The position numbers and the translations under genes were made by a program. This document shows, one piece after another, positions 10,901 through 18,832 of a stretch of 64,000 nucleotides of DNA; position 1 is the first letter of the stretch; the number at the start of each line of letters is the position of its first letter. A model generated the notes under the pieces. The model ran no database searches. It saw only the letters and a program-made list of their open reading frames with translations, and was not told where the DNA came from. This stretch comes from DASQDN01 sp963825845 (lineage in GTDB: Bacteria; Acidobacteriota; Terriglobia; Bryobacterales; Bryobacteraceae): contig CAWGVL010000013.1 in the NCBI GenBank assembly GCA_963825845.1, positions 62,001 to 126,000 of the forward strand, read 5' to 3'.

Positions 10901-11010
10901 TCATCTATCTGTATTTCGAGAAATTGCAGGAGCTGTTTCGAGGCAGGCGCGGTCGCGGCCGGCAGCAGAGACAGCCAATTGAACCGGAGCGTGCGCACGC
11001 GAATGCGTGA
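7903..11010 (+). CDS. RND multidrug efflux permease (AcrB/MdtB family)
   Basis: Inner-membrane proton-driven pump of 1035 residues, the normal HAE1 length. Begins MNLSRIFIERPVMTALVSFA. The proton-relay acidic pair is visible in VGFVVDDAIVMLENI (TM4), and the second half repeats the fold, ending with YIVLGVLYESFIHPITILSGLP and the VKKNAIMMIDFA segment of TM10. Between about 8084 and 8152 the frame is shifted: the read sequence RWQPRWNANSRPSL replaces the expected VATPLERELSTIAGIESMSS, which is present one frame over. A one-base deletion and a one-base insertion explain this, so 23 residues of the porter domain as read are wrong. The stop overlaps the next gene's GTG start. Confidence 0.93.
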   Translation: MNLSRIFIERPVMTALVSFAILLFGVVAFRALPVAALPSVDYPTIQVQAGLPGANPETMASRWQPRWNANSRPSLASNRCRRRNSQGNTQITVQFALDRNIDAAAQDVQSAISKAGGRLPPMPRPPSYQKANPAEQPIVYLALQSETLPMYTVNEYAETLLAQRISMISGVSRVQVFGAQKYAVRVQVDPEALAAHNIGVDEVQRAIQTSNTNLPTGRLDGDKQAFTIQSTGTLGNASAYRPMIVAWRNGTPVRLEQLATVKDSVENDKVEGWFNNKRAVILAVQRQPGTNTVQVVDSILGLLPQFRREIPPSVNLSVAFDASKSIRASIHDVEFTLVLTIALVVMVIFLFLRNLSATVIPGLAVPFSIIGTFAVMYLLGYSLNNLSLMALTLSVGFVVDDAIVMLENIIRHMEMGKSRMEAAFAASREIGFTIISMTISLVAVFIPVLFLGGIVGRLLHEFSVTIVVAILISGFVSLTLTPMLGSRFLRTSHTGKHGFIYNILESGFELMTRAYERTLGVAMRYHLITSAVALLMLFGTYYLFTTMPRGFIPSQDSGFMFAMTMGPQDISFDNMAKHHRAIAEVVRKHSEVESVGAFVMGGNQAFVFARMKPREERQHSVDEIIADLRPKVAAIPSLMTFMRNPPPIQISGQRTTSEYQLTLQSVNLDEIYQWTPVLLGKMRQLPGFTDVNSDMQIASPEVTLDIDRDRALALGVTPQQIQNALASSFGSREVSTIYAPANQYSVILETKEEYQRSPEALSKLYLRSSQGTLTPLDAVVRTKRTIGPLNINHFGQLPAVTISFNLKPGFSLSQAADQVDNLIRESRMPASITTGFQGTVKEFQKSFENLTVLLIVAVLVIYIVLGVLYESFIHPITILSGLPSAVFGALLTLKMFGKEIDLYAFVGLIMLFGVVKKNAIMMIDFAIAAQQEGKTAHDAIWQGCILRFRPIMMTTVAALFGTLPIAMAYGEGADARQPLGLAVVGGLVVSQFLTLYITPVIYLYFEKLQELFRGRRGRGRQQRQPIEPERAHANA

Positions 11011-11936
11011 TCGCGGATATGCCGGCGCTTCTCGTCCGTAATCTCCGTAAGGCGTACAAGGACGTCGTCGCCGTTAGCGGTCTTGACTTGGAGGTCCAAA
11101 CCGGCGAATGCTTCGGCCTACTCGGACCGAACGGCGCAGGCAAAACCACGACAATTGAAATCTGCGAAGGCCTAACCCCAGCGGATTCCGGTGAAGTGGA
11201 AGTTCTCGGAATGCGATGGTCTTCGCAAGCCAACGAGTTACGGCAGAGACTCGGTATCCAACTCCAGGAGACGCAGCTTTCAGAGAAGCTGACGGTACTC
11301 GAAACAATCCGCCTGTTCCGGAGCTTTTTCGAAAAAGGCCCCGCCCCGGCGGAGGCGATCGCTCTCGTGCAATTGGAAGAGAAGCAGCAGTCGCGTGTTG
11401 GCGGGCTTTCCGGTGGTCAGAAGCAACGGTTGGCGCTCGCGTGCGCGCTGGTCGGCGATCCGGATTTGTTGTTCCTGGATGAGCCGACAACAGGTCTCGA
11501 TCCGCAGGCACGTCGTCAATTGTGGGATCTCGTAGAAAAGTTCAGGTCGTCCGGACGAACCATCCTTCTCACCACACATTACATGGATGAAGCCGAGCGA
11601 CTCTGCGATCGCGTCGCCATCATGGACCACGGCAAAGTTATCGCACTCGGAACGCCGCGCGAGCTCATTGCATCACTCGGAGCGGAGCACCTTGTCGAGA
11701 TTTCGGCGGCTGCAAGACTCGACATGGGTTTGCTTCGGGACCTCGAAGGCGTTCGCCACGTCGAGACCAATAACGGATCAGTACAGATGCAAGTAACGGA
11801 GTTGCATCGCGCTGTCCCGGCGCTCCTTTCCGAACTCGCGCGACAAGGGATACCTTTGACCGAACTCCGAACACACTCGGCAACGTTAGAGGACGTTTTT
11901 GTCGCTTTGACGGGACGGCATCTCCGGGATGAATAA
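11007..11936 (+). CDS. ABC-2 type transporter ATP-binding protein
   Basis: 309-residue nucleotide-binding subunit of the drug-export (DrrA/CcmA-like) class. Walker A GPNGAGKTTT, Q-loop region LQETQLSEKLTV, signature LSGGQKQRLALACAL, Walker B DLLFLDEPTTGLD, and switch His in LTTHYMDEAERL. A C-terminal ~80-residue extension (LEDVFVALTGRHLRDE) is the usual DrrA-type tail. GTG 11007 overlaps the RND stop (GTGA); ATG 11019 is an alternative. Its partner is the following permease, which overlaps by 8 bp. Confidence 0.93.
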   Translation: MIADMPALLVRNLRKAYKDVVAVSGLDLEVQTGECFGLLGPNGAGKTTTIEICEGLTPADSGEVEVLGMRWSSQANELRQRLGIQLQETQLSEKLTVLETIRLFRSFFEKGPAPAEAIALVQLEEKQQSRVGGLSGGQKQRLALACALVGDPDLLFLDEPTTGLDPQARRQLWDLVEKFRSSGRTILLTTHYMDEAERLCDRVAIMDHGKVIALGTPRELIASLGAEHLVEISAAARLDMGLLRDLEGVRHVETNNGSVQMQVTELHRAVPALLSELARQGIPLTELRTHSATLEDVFVALTGRHLRDE

Positions 11937-12951
11937 AGCCCTTCGTGAATTGATTATTGTGCGGTTCCGCGAGTTCATGCGTGAGCCGGAAGCACTGTTC
12001 TGGGTTTTTATTTTTCCCGTGCTCATGGCGGCGGGGCTCGGTCTCGCGTTCCGAAACCGCCCTGCGGAAGTGCTTACCGTCGGCGCAGTGGGCCCTGAAC
12101 TCACAAGATCCCTTGAACAAGAGAAGCTGCTGAACGTCGAGGCCTATTCACTTAACGAAGGCGTACACGCATTAAGAACTGGCAAGATCGCGTTGCTTGC
12201 CACCGGCGCAGGGAATGGAAAGGTGGAGTATCAGTACGACGACACGAACCCGGAGGGCCGGACGGCACGAATGTTGGCCGATCGCGCTGTTCAGCGTGCG
12301 GCCGGACGAGTTGATCCTGTCAATTCCACTGATCGGATTCTTCGGGAGGCCGGATCCCGATACATCGACTTTCTCATCCCCGGACTGCTCGGAATGAACC
12401 TGATGGGGAGCGCAATCTGGGGCATGGGTTTTGCGATCGTCGACTCGAGGCGCAAGAAGCTCATGAAGCGCTTACTCGCGACACCGATGCCGCGGCATTA
12501 TTTTCTGTTGTCCTTCTTGCTCTCGCGATTGATGCTGCTGATCGTGGAAGTCGGGTTCGTTGTTGGTTTCGCCAAGCTCGTCTTCGGTGTACCCCTTCGG
12601 GGATCGTTCCTTGCGTTCATTGTCCTGTGCATTCTTGGGTCCATGTCATTCTCCGCAATGGGACTGCTTATTGCATCGCGCGCTCAAACGATTGAGGCAG
12701 CATCCGGACTGATGAACCTTGTGATGATGCCAATGTGGATTGTGTCTGGCGTCTTCTTTTCCTCGCAGCGATTCCCGGAAGCGTTTCAGCCTGTGATAAA
12801 AGCGCTTCCCCTGACAGCGACGATTGACGCGCTACGCGCCAACATGCTGCAGGGCGCAAATCTGCCGCAACTAGCGCCTCAATTGGCGATCCTCAGTTGC
12901 TGGGTTGTAGTTTGTTTTACGATCGCGTTAAAAATATTCCGCTGGCGGTAA
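11929..12951 (+). CDS. ABC-2 type transporter permease
   Basis: 340 residues with the ABC-2 layout: one N-terminal membrane segment (FWVFIFPVLMAAGLGLAF), a ~140-residue extracytoplasmic region, then five hydrophobic segments from GLLGMNLMGSAIWGMGFAIV to the C-terminus. The motif RKKLMKRLLATPMPRHYFLLS between TM2 and TM3 is typical of this permease family. Together with the upstream ATPase it should form a dimeric exporter. As the last gene of the four-gene export operon it may share substrates or regulation with the RND pump; no outer-membrane channel gene is present. Confidence 0.9.
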   Translation: MNKALRELIIVRFREFMREPEALFWVFIFPVLMAAGLGLAFRNRPAEVLTVGAVGPELTRSLEQEKLLNVEAYSLNEGVHALRTGKIALLATGAGNGKVEYQYDDTNPEGRTARMLADRAVQRAAGRVDPVNSTDRILREAGSRYIDFLIPGLLGMNLMGSAIWGMGFAIVDSRRKKLMKRLLATPMPRHYFLLSFLLSRLMLLIVEVGFVVGFAKLVFGVPLRGSFLAFIVLCILGSMSFSAMGLLIASRAQTIEAASGLMNLVMMPMWIVSGVFFSSQRFPEAFQPVIKALPLTATIDALRANMLQGANLPQLAPQLAILSCWVVVCFTIALKIFRWR

Positions 12952-13131
12952 TCAGTGGATCGACAGTGACTTCGTGGAGATAACACGATCTAAATTTGCC
13001 GCGAGTCTCAGGAGTTCTCCTACGGAAAAATCGGCAATTTGCGCTCTAAAATCAGCGAGATCAGCCAACTCGAGATGGTTTTTGTTTTGCTCGAGTTTTG
13101 CGAGTAAAGCATCCACCCGTGAAGTCTCCAT
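12952..13131 (-). CDS. Small hypothetical protein (59 codons)
   Basis: A short frame from ATG 13131 to TGA 12952, adjacent tail-to-tail with the ABC permease. It is preceded by a strong GGGGGAG ribosome site 6 bases before the ATG. The product is helical and amphipathic (METSRVDALLAKLEQNK, then ELADLADFRAQIADF and ELLRLAANLDRVI). No family recognised; the regular spacing of Leu/Ala suggests a small helical bundle or dimer. It could be a regulator or an uncharacterised small protein. Confidence 0.55.
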   Translation of the reverse strand: METSRVDALLAKLEQNKNHLELADLADFRAQIADFSVGELLRLAANLDRVISTKSLSIH

Positions 13132-13216
13132 GTCGGGCTCCCCCAGTACTATCGTCTAAATAGTAGTGCGTAAAACCTTAAGAAAAGGTGTCAGGCGCGG
13201 AGAGTAAGAATCACGG

Positions 13217-13978
13217 TTATGAGTACAGTTCAGAGATCTGGTCTACAGCTATTGCCGTCTCTTCAATCGTTGGATCCTGCAATCCGATCACGCGCGCTCT
13301 GCTTCGCGGCAGCCAGACTCTCGGATCACTCGCTCTGAAAATCGCAACTACGGGAACGCCCACGGCGGCGGCCAAATGCGTGATGCCCGAATCATTTCCG
13401 ACATAGAGGCTCGCAGTTGCCAGCCACTGCGCGAGTTCGTAGAGATTCTCATACTGCACGGCGCCAGGCCAGGACTGCTCGGGACTCGCGCAGAACAGTA
13501 CGCGCCGCTTTAGCCGGCTCGCAAGTTCCCCGAAGTACGGCCAGTTCTTCTTTGGGCTACCGGAGAAAGGGTGGATAGCAACAAAATCTCGATCGACACG
13601 ATCGCATGGGATTTCCGGGATGCTGCCTTCTCGTCCGCCGACCTGGCGCATATAGAAGTCTGTCGCGTGGATCTCATTCGATGCAGGAAGAGCAGGGAGG
13701 AAACGGATGGGCAGATGATTAGTGGTAGCACGGAAGTCCGGCCGGTTCGTTCCATACCAGGAGACAACCTCGTCAAACCGCTCGAGCGCATCCAAACGAG
13801 GAGGATAAGCATCGATGCCTTTGGAAAGAATCGACCCCACTCGATCCGCGAAACGAACCAGCGGAACATTGTGTCCCGCTGTCCACACTTCTGTGTGTTC
13901 GGCTTTGAGGTGTTCGAGAGCGGGGAGCGAAACGATCAGGTCACCGATCGCTCCTGGTCGGATCAGCAGTCGTTTCAG
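13217..13978 (-). CDS. Glycosyltransferase family 9 (heptosyltransferase-like), apparent CTG start
   Basis: GT-B enzyme of the ADP-heptose:LPS heptosyltransferase family. The N-terminal motif RPGAIGDLIVSLPALEHLK and the C-terminal donor-binding part (VAIHPFSGSPKKNWP, then YVGNDSGITHLAAAVGVPVVAIF) are both clear. The first ATG/GTG in frame is the GTG at 13888, but that start would delete the essential N-terminal Rossmann motif. An in-frame TAA lies directly before CTG 13978, so translation must begin at or just after that CTG, which overlaps the upstream TGA as CTGA. At 253 residues it is somewhat short for the family. It probably adds a sugar to a cell-surface glycan. Confidence 0.82.
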   Translation of the reverse strand: MKRLLIRPGAIGDLIVSLPALEHLKAEHTEVWTAGHNVPLVRFADRVGSILSKGIDAYPPRLDALERFDEVVSWYGTNRPDFRATTNHLPIRFLPALPASNEIHATDFYMRQVGGREGSIPEIPCDRVDRDFVAIHPFSGSPKKNWPYFGELASRLKRRVLFCASPEQSWPGAVQYENLYELAQWLATASLYVGNDSGITHLAAAVGVPVVAIFRASDPRVWLPRSRARVIGLQDPTIEETAIAVDQISELYS

Positions 13979-14463
13979 TTACGAATATCCAGCGGGAACT
14001 TGAGTTCCATCGTGTCGGGACGGAGACAGACGCGATCGTCGCAGGCCTGGTAACTGACCTTTCCGGTCATTATTGTGCGACCAACTGGGGCATTTGCCGG
14101 CACGTTCAACGTGAGCTTCACGCGAAACTCGCCGTCGAACACAGACATCGTCTCGCCCGCGAGATTGTGAGACTTGGCCGCGGGGTAAACGACATTCTGA
14201 AGTTTCGCCGCAGGGCTTTCGACGAGAGTTATCTTCAGGGGATATGTGGGCGCCACATTGCTGCTGACGTGGTACCCAGGCTTAAGCGTAGCAACAACGT
14301 CTACGTTCACGGTCTTATTTCGTGTCGCAATGACAGATTCCGGCGGACTCAGGCGAAGCACTGCCCGTAGGGCGTTGTAGTTAATTTCCTGGGCGTGCAG
14401 CGGCGACAACAGCGCCCCGGGCATCACTACGCTGAGAACCGTCAAGGAGATGGACAATTTCAT
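13975..14463 (-). CDS. Secreted DsbD-alpha-like protein (disulfide interchange N-terminal domain)
   Basis: 162 residues with a signal peptide (cleavage after SPLHAQ). The fold and the motif GKVSYQACDDRVCLRPDT match the N-terminal domain of DsbD (PF11412 in family terms), where the two cysteines around DDRV pass electrons to periplasmic partners. The transmembrane and thioredoxin parts of DsbD are absent, so it probably works with the TlpA-like thioredoxin encoded just upstream. Its first 83 bp overlap the end of that gene, and its stop overlaps the glycosyltransferase start. Confidence 0.85.
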   Translation of the reverse strand: MKLSISLTVLSVVMPGALLSPLHAQEINYNALRAVLRLSPPESVIATRNKTVNVDVVATLKPGYHVSSNVAPTYPLKITLVESPAAKLQNVVYPAAKSHNLAGETMSVFDGEFRVKLTLNVPANAPVGRTIMTGKVSYQACDDRVCLRPDTMELKFPLDIRN

Positions 14464-14971
14464 TTTCGTAATCGCTTTTGCTCACTAATCCGACGTGCGT
14501 CGAGGCAATCCGTCCGTCCTTGTCGAGAATAAAACTTGTCGGCAGAGAATCGACACCGCCGTATAAACTTGCGATGCTGTCGTTGCCCATCACGACGCGG
14601 TAATTGATCTTGCTTTCGGTGAGATACGGCTTAACTACGGCCCATCCCTCATCGTCCATAGCCACGCCAAGAACCGCAAATCCACGATCCTTGTACTTCT
14701 GCTCGAAGTCGACAAACCACGGAATTTCGATCTTGCACGGACCGCACCAGGTAGCCCAGAAGTTCAGGAGGACGACTTTCCCCTTGTACTCCGCCAAGCT
14801 GACACTCCGTCCGTCGACGTCCTTCAGTGAGAACTCAGGCGCCGATTTGCGTTCCGCGTCGGGCTTCACGTTTGCTTTCGATTTTAGTTGAAACTCGCTG
14901 TCGACACAGCCGGTCAAAAACAGACCTGCGCAAAGTAGTCCTGCAGCGATGATGCGGACGGAGAATGTCAC
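14381..14971 (-). CDS. TlpA/ResA-like thioredoxin lipoprotein
   Basis: 196 residues. GTG 14971 follows AAGGA; the alternative ATG one base earlier runs straight into TGA. The N-terminus has a lipobox (LFLTGC). The thioredoxin fold shows the active site NFWATWCGPCKIEIPWF, the beta-strand GFAVLGVAMD and the cis-Pro loop SLPTSFILDKDGRI. Such membrane-anchored proteins reduce apocytochrome c or other periplasmic disulfides. The C-terminal 27 residues (SQRSDARGAVVAAARPGN and before) overlap the next gene's signal peptide in another frame and look unlike the family, so a frameshift or a long true overlap is possible here. Confidence 0.88.
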   Translation of the reverse strand: MTFSVRIIAAGLLCAGLFLTGCVDSEFQLKSKANVKPDAERKSAPEFSLKDVDGRSVSLAEYKGKVVLLNFWATWCGPCKIEIPWFVDFEQKYKDRGFAVLGVAMDDEGWAVVKPYLTESKINYRVVMGNDSIASLYGGVDSLPTSFILDKDGRIASTHVGLVSKSDYENEIVHLLDGSQRSDARGAVVAAARPGN

Positions 14972-14988
14972 ATCCTTATTATATAGGA

Positions 14989-15615
14989 CTAGATAGAAAG
15001 CGGCCGGTCGACTACGTGCGCACGAAACCAGCGGCGGCGCGCATCGCGTTCCGCCCGTCCGAGAGTCATCTCAGAGTACTGCCGGGCGCTACCGAACAGC
15101 CAGCCGGCTGTGTCGCAGAAGCTCTCGCAAATGTAGTCTTTCCAGCGGCGCGTCCGATTTTCAGAGTCCGAACCCGCCAACTGCAACTTCATCGACTCCG
15201 CTGACCAACCCAGTTCGCCGAGAGCCCCATTCTCGATTTCATCGAGGATCAGTCGCTCGTACGATCCCCGGAGCGAACTGCCGAGTTTCGACCATACAAA
15301 ATGAAAGACCTCATGCACGAAAATGCGCTCGAGCACGCGGGGAGTTCTCAGCATCTGCTCGTCAAGGATGATCTTCCGCTTCCGTAAGAACGAACCGGCG
15401 TATACTGCGTCACCTTTCGGCGATTTCGAAAGTAATTTTCCCCGGTAAGCCGTTAAATGCGGGCGAAAACTAACGTGAATTGCTCGCCTTGCGCGCAGTT
15501 GCGGCATGCGGTCGAAAACCGCTTCCGGAGCGAGTCCGCGGAAGCGGAAAAGTTCCTTATTGGCCGTTTGGCTTCGTTTGTGCTTGCTGCTTGATGCTCT
15601 GAAAGAATGCTTCAT
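14989..15615 (-). CDS. Putative zinc metallopeptidase-like (HExxH) protein
   Basis: Up to 208 residues with the zincin motif RIFVHEVFHFVW, followed ~22 residues later by an acidic stretch (LILDEIENGALGE) that could supply a third ligand. No signal peptide is seen. I do not recognise the exact family. The longest start (ATG 15615) would overlap the upstream parvulin by 59 bp; the next in-frame ATG is at about 15508 and the true start is uncertain. It sits between parvulin and thioredoxin genes in a minus-strand operon, which suggests a role in envelope protein processing, but that is inference. Confidence 0.6.
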   Translation of the reverse strand: MKHSFRASSSKHKRSQTANKELFRFRGLAPEAVFDRMPQLRARRAIHVSFRPHLTAYRGKLLSKSPKGDAVYAGSFLRKRKIILDEQMLRTPRVLERIFVHEVFHFVWSKLGSSLRGSYERLILDEIENGALGELGWSAESMKLQLAGSDSENRTRRWKDYICESFCDTAGWLFGSARQYSEMTLGRAERDARRRWFRAHVVDRPLSI

Positions 15616-16459
15616 TGTCGAACTGAACGCTGGACTGGGCCTTCGTTTTCTCTTTCCACCGGTTAAAACCCACGTCTTTCAGCTCTTTGTAGATCTCATC
15701 TTTGACTTTCTCGTACGGTAAGACGCCAGCTGATTCGGCCCTGAATATGTAGTAACCGTTCTCGTGACGCACCGGATCGCTGACTTGACCCGCCTTGAGC
15801 GCAAGTACCGCGTTCCTCATCGTTTCCGGGATTTGTGTTGTCGTCGCGCGGACCGGCATACCTATGTCACCGTTTTGCCCCGCCGACGCTTTGTCCTGTG
15901 AGAACTCCTTCACGAGTTTCACAAAGTCCACTCCGCCACGCGCCTGCTGCACCGCTTGCTCGGCTTTCGCCTTTGCTTCGTCTTCACTCCCGCCACTTGC
16001 GAACGGAATATAGATCATCTTCGCCTGAGTTTCGCGGAACCGTTCGGGATGCTCTTCGTAGAACTTTTTCTGTTCATCGGGCATCACCTCGACCTGTGAA
16101 TACTCATGGTTCCATTCCGCTTGAACGAGGGTCAACATACGGTTGAACGCGAGGATTTCCTTGTACGGACTCTGTTCGGAAAGTCCCAGCTTTTCAGCAG
16201 TCGCTTGCAGGTTCATATACCAGGCGTATTCCTGCATGAACTGCTTCGGATCTTTGGTGAAAGCTTGTTGAGCCTGAGCGGGTATTCCTGCAACCATCTT
16301 GCGGACTTGGTCGGCCGTCATCTTTTTACCGTTAACGGTAGCCACGATTGTATCGGGTGGCAGGCTCGCCAAATCTATGGCCGGCTTCGCTGGCGCCTTC
16401 TCGTCCGCCGCCCACACGGCCACCGCCAAAATACAGAAGGGAAAGATCTTGCGCATCAT
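15557..16459 (-). CDS. Exported parvulin-type peptidyl-prolyl isomerase (SurA/PpiC-like), copy 2
   Basis: 300 residues from ATG 16459 (ATGATG overlapping the upstream TGA). Signal peptide MMRKIFPFCILAVAVWA. SurA-like N-terminal helices (IVATVNGKKMTADQVRKM) are followed by the parvulin domain (KMIYIPFASGG, then FVKLVKEFSQDKASAGQNGDIG and DPVRHENGYYIFRAESAG). Acts in the periplasm as a chaperone or isomerase for outer-membrane proteins. It is a paralogue of the gene directly upstream, sharing the same domain order and the C-terminal 'EIYKELKD-GF-RWKE' helix. Confidence 0.92.
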   Translation of the reverse strand: MMRKIFPFCILAVAVWAADEKAPAKPAIDLASLPPDTIVATVNGKKMTADQVRKMVAGIPAQAQQAFTKDPKQFMQEYAWYMNLQATAEKLGLSEQSPYKEILAFNRMLTLVQAEWNHEYSQVEVMPDEQKKFYEEHPERFRETQAKMIYIPFASGGSEDEAKAKAEQAVQQARGGVDFVKLVKEFSQDKASAGQNGDIGMPVRATTTQIPETMRNAVLALKAGQVSDPVRHENGYYIFRAESAGVLPYEKVKDEIYKELKDVGFNRWKEKTKAQSSVQFDNEAFFQSIKQQAQTKPNGQ

Positions 16460-17343
16460 TTCTCTTTTGCCGCCTCCTGGAGTAGGGCCTCGTTTTCGAT
16501 CGACACAGAGGAGTTCTTCTTGACTTCCTCGAGCCAATGCTTCAAACCGGCATCCTTCAGTTCTTTGACGACGTCGTCCTTCACTTGGTCGAAGGCCGGG
16601 AGACCGTTTGTCAGGACTTTAAAGATGTAATATCCGGTGGAGTGCTCCATAGGACCGACAATTTCACCCGCTTTGGCGGCCAGCACGGCGCTACGGATTT
16701 CCTGAGGAACATCGCGGGACGTCCGGCGAATCGGACGAGGAAAATCCGCCCCGTTCTTGGATGAGTTCGGGTCGTCAGAATTCTGCTCCGCGAGCTTTAC
16801 AAAGTCGGCCCCTTCCCGAGCTTCCTTGCCGACCTTCTCAGCCTTAGCCTTGAGTTCTTCCGCGGTAGGTGATTTTTTCTTCTCACCGTCTAAGCTATTG
16901 ATTTCGAATGTCTTCGAAATAAAAATCACCTTGACCGTGGCTTGGTGATACATATCCGAATTCTCGTCATAGAACTTCTTGGCGATCTCGGTGGTGACGG
17001 GAAAATTGTTATGCGTCTCGTCGATCATGCCCTCCGCCAGGATCTGACGCCGCGCCATGGCAAGTTTCTCTTTGTACGGGCTTTGTTGATCCAGTCGTGC
17101 CTTTTCGGCCTGCGCGAGCACGGTTTCGTAAAGAGCATACTCGTCGAGAAAGGCTTTGGGCTGCTGCATCGCAAGTACCTTCATCTTCGGGTCCTGCACC
17201 GCCAGCATGCGCTTGAACTCAGCGAGCGTGATTTTGCGGCCGTTAATGACGGCTACGATGGCTTCCTTCGGCTGTTCGGTGGGGAGGCTTTGCGTCCAGG
17301 CGCACATGGACAGCAAAACTAAGGCGAAACAACACTTACGCAT
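16456..17343 (-). CDS. Exported parvulin-type peptidyl-prolyl isomerase (SurA/PpiC-like), copy 1
   Basis: 295 residues with a signal peptide (LVLLSMCAWTQS). SurA-type N-terminal region (AVINGRKITLAEFKRMLA) and parvulin core with KVIFISKTFEI, FVKLAEQNSDDPNSSKNGAD and GPMEHSTGYYIFKVL. It is the first gene of a run that continues with a second parvulin, a HExxH protein, TlpA, a DsbD-alpha-like protein and a glycosyltransferase. Presumably assists folding of exported or outer-membrane proteins, of which this genome makes many (large TonB receptors). Confidence 0.92.
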   Translation of the reverse strand: MRKCCFALVLLSMCAWTQSLPTEQPKEAIVAVINGRKITLAEFKRMLAVQDPKMKVLAMQQPKAFLDEYALYETVLAQAEKARLDQQSPYKEKLAMARRQILAEGMIDETHNNFPVTTEIAKKFYDENSDMYHQATVKVIFISKTFEINSLDGEKKKSPTAEELKAKAEKVGKEAREGADFVKLAEQNSDDPNSSKNGADFPRPIRRTSRDVPQEIRSAVLAAKAGEIVGPMEHSTGYYIFKVLTNGLPAFDQVKDDVVKELKDAGLKHWLEEVKKNSSVSIENEALLQEAAKEK

Positions 17344-17387
17344 GAGGCTTACAACCTCATGGTAGCATCCCGGATTTGCCGGCCCGA

Positions 17388-18816
17388 TCAGCGCTGAATC
17401 GTGAGCGGACCGAAAACGAGCGCCGCCATGTCCGCCTCGTCCCCAAGATTGCAGTATGGATCTTTCCCGAATCCGTAGTGCAGAACGGCATCATCCGGCA
17501 GTTTGCCGCCTGTATGCAGCAGGACCGTAGCGCTGTCGCTCGGATCGACATCAGCGCGATAGGTGAGCGGGACCCACTCGCCTGTCCGCGTATGGATGGA
17601 AAATCCACCGATCCTTCCGTCAGCTCGAAGCGATCCGGTGACGTTCGCAAACTTCACGCGGATAATTCCGAAATTGCCGGTCGTCGGCTGAAACCGCGCC
17701 GACCTTACCGTTGGACTCTTGGCCTTACGTGTTGCGACGTTAGCCATGCGGGCCCCGAGGCGTTTCAGTCCCTGGGTTCCGACATGGATGCCATCGTCGA
17801 GCGGCAGATCGATCCCGGTCACGACGCCTGTATTGGCTAACTTGCCCTCGAGAATTCGCTGCGCGTCCTGCACGGCATTCCATTCGCGTTGATTCGTAAC
17901 TGCGATGTGACGCCCGATCTGCACATGTAGAAAGGCAGATCGGGCTGGCCAAAGTCCCGGCGAACAGCCGCCACGAACTCTTCAAACTTCGTTGGAAACT
18001 TGGGCGCTGCGGAGGGACTAGCATCAGATTCACCTTGATACCAGACAACTCCAGCCACTTTTCCGCCTATTGTTTGGAATCGGCGGATCATAGCTCCGTA
18101 GAGCGAGTCACCGCCTTTGTCCTTCAAGGTGGGATCCCACTGTGACATCGATGTGCCACCGTGCGCGCAGGGAATCAGCCCGATGGGCACGCCTGTTCGT
18201 TTGACCATCTCGACCGCGAACGACAGTCCCATCCCAGAGCCCTTCTTCCGCTCACGATTGAACGCGTCCAGCGCCTCGCCGGTGAGCCGGGTTGGAGGAT
18301 CATTCCGCCAATGAACGCGATCGATAGCACCGGGGAGATTGTGCAGCCGGCTCCTGAGCTACACCCCATCTATCCAGTTGATCGAAGCTATGCACCCGCG
18401 AATCCGGCGGCTGTACATTCACCAGATCGCCAACACCTTCCATGTTCGATTGTCCGGCGAGAATCCACAGGTCGCCGACGAGGATGTCTTCGATGACGAC
18501 GGGCGTTGCACCCCGGGACCGTAACTCGATTGTGTACGGGCCGCCCGCAGGGATCCCGTTGACCGTGCCGGTCCACGTGGCGCCGTGGGCAGTCGCGACT
18601 GGCTTCCAACTCCAGCCCTTGGACTGGCTTGCCACTCGACAGAAGGCGAGCTTCGATCGTTTTTCCTGCGAGGCCTTGCGCAATGCCACCGATAGTGACA
18701 TCAGCCGAATTCTGCGCGTTTCGCTGCAACACCTGCGAATCCGTCAGGCCCGCACTGAGCCGAAACTCGGCTGCATATACGGCGCCACTGCAGAGCAGAA
18801 GAAACGCTAGTCTCAT
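17388..18816 (-). CDS. Secreted sialate O-acetylesterase-like SGNH hydrolase, three frameshifts
   Basis: Starts at ATG 18816 with the signal peptide MRLAFLLLCSGAVYAAEFRL. The SGNH catalytic block I is clear: LWILAGQSNMEG (Ser nucleophile in GQSNM). The middle shows GLIPCAHGGTSMSQW and VVWYQGESDA, and the C-terminal catalytic Asp-His lies in LPLDDGIHVGTQGLKRLG. Frame jumps are needed near 18617 (+1), 18350 (+1) and 17923 (-1), each inside well-conserved sequence. The family removes O-acetyl groups from sialic acids or plant glycans (DUF303/SASA). The break pattern suggests sequence error. It lies 16 bp after the BON-domain gene. Confidence 0.82.
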
Positions 18817-18832
18817 TCGGCTCAATCGTATG

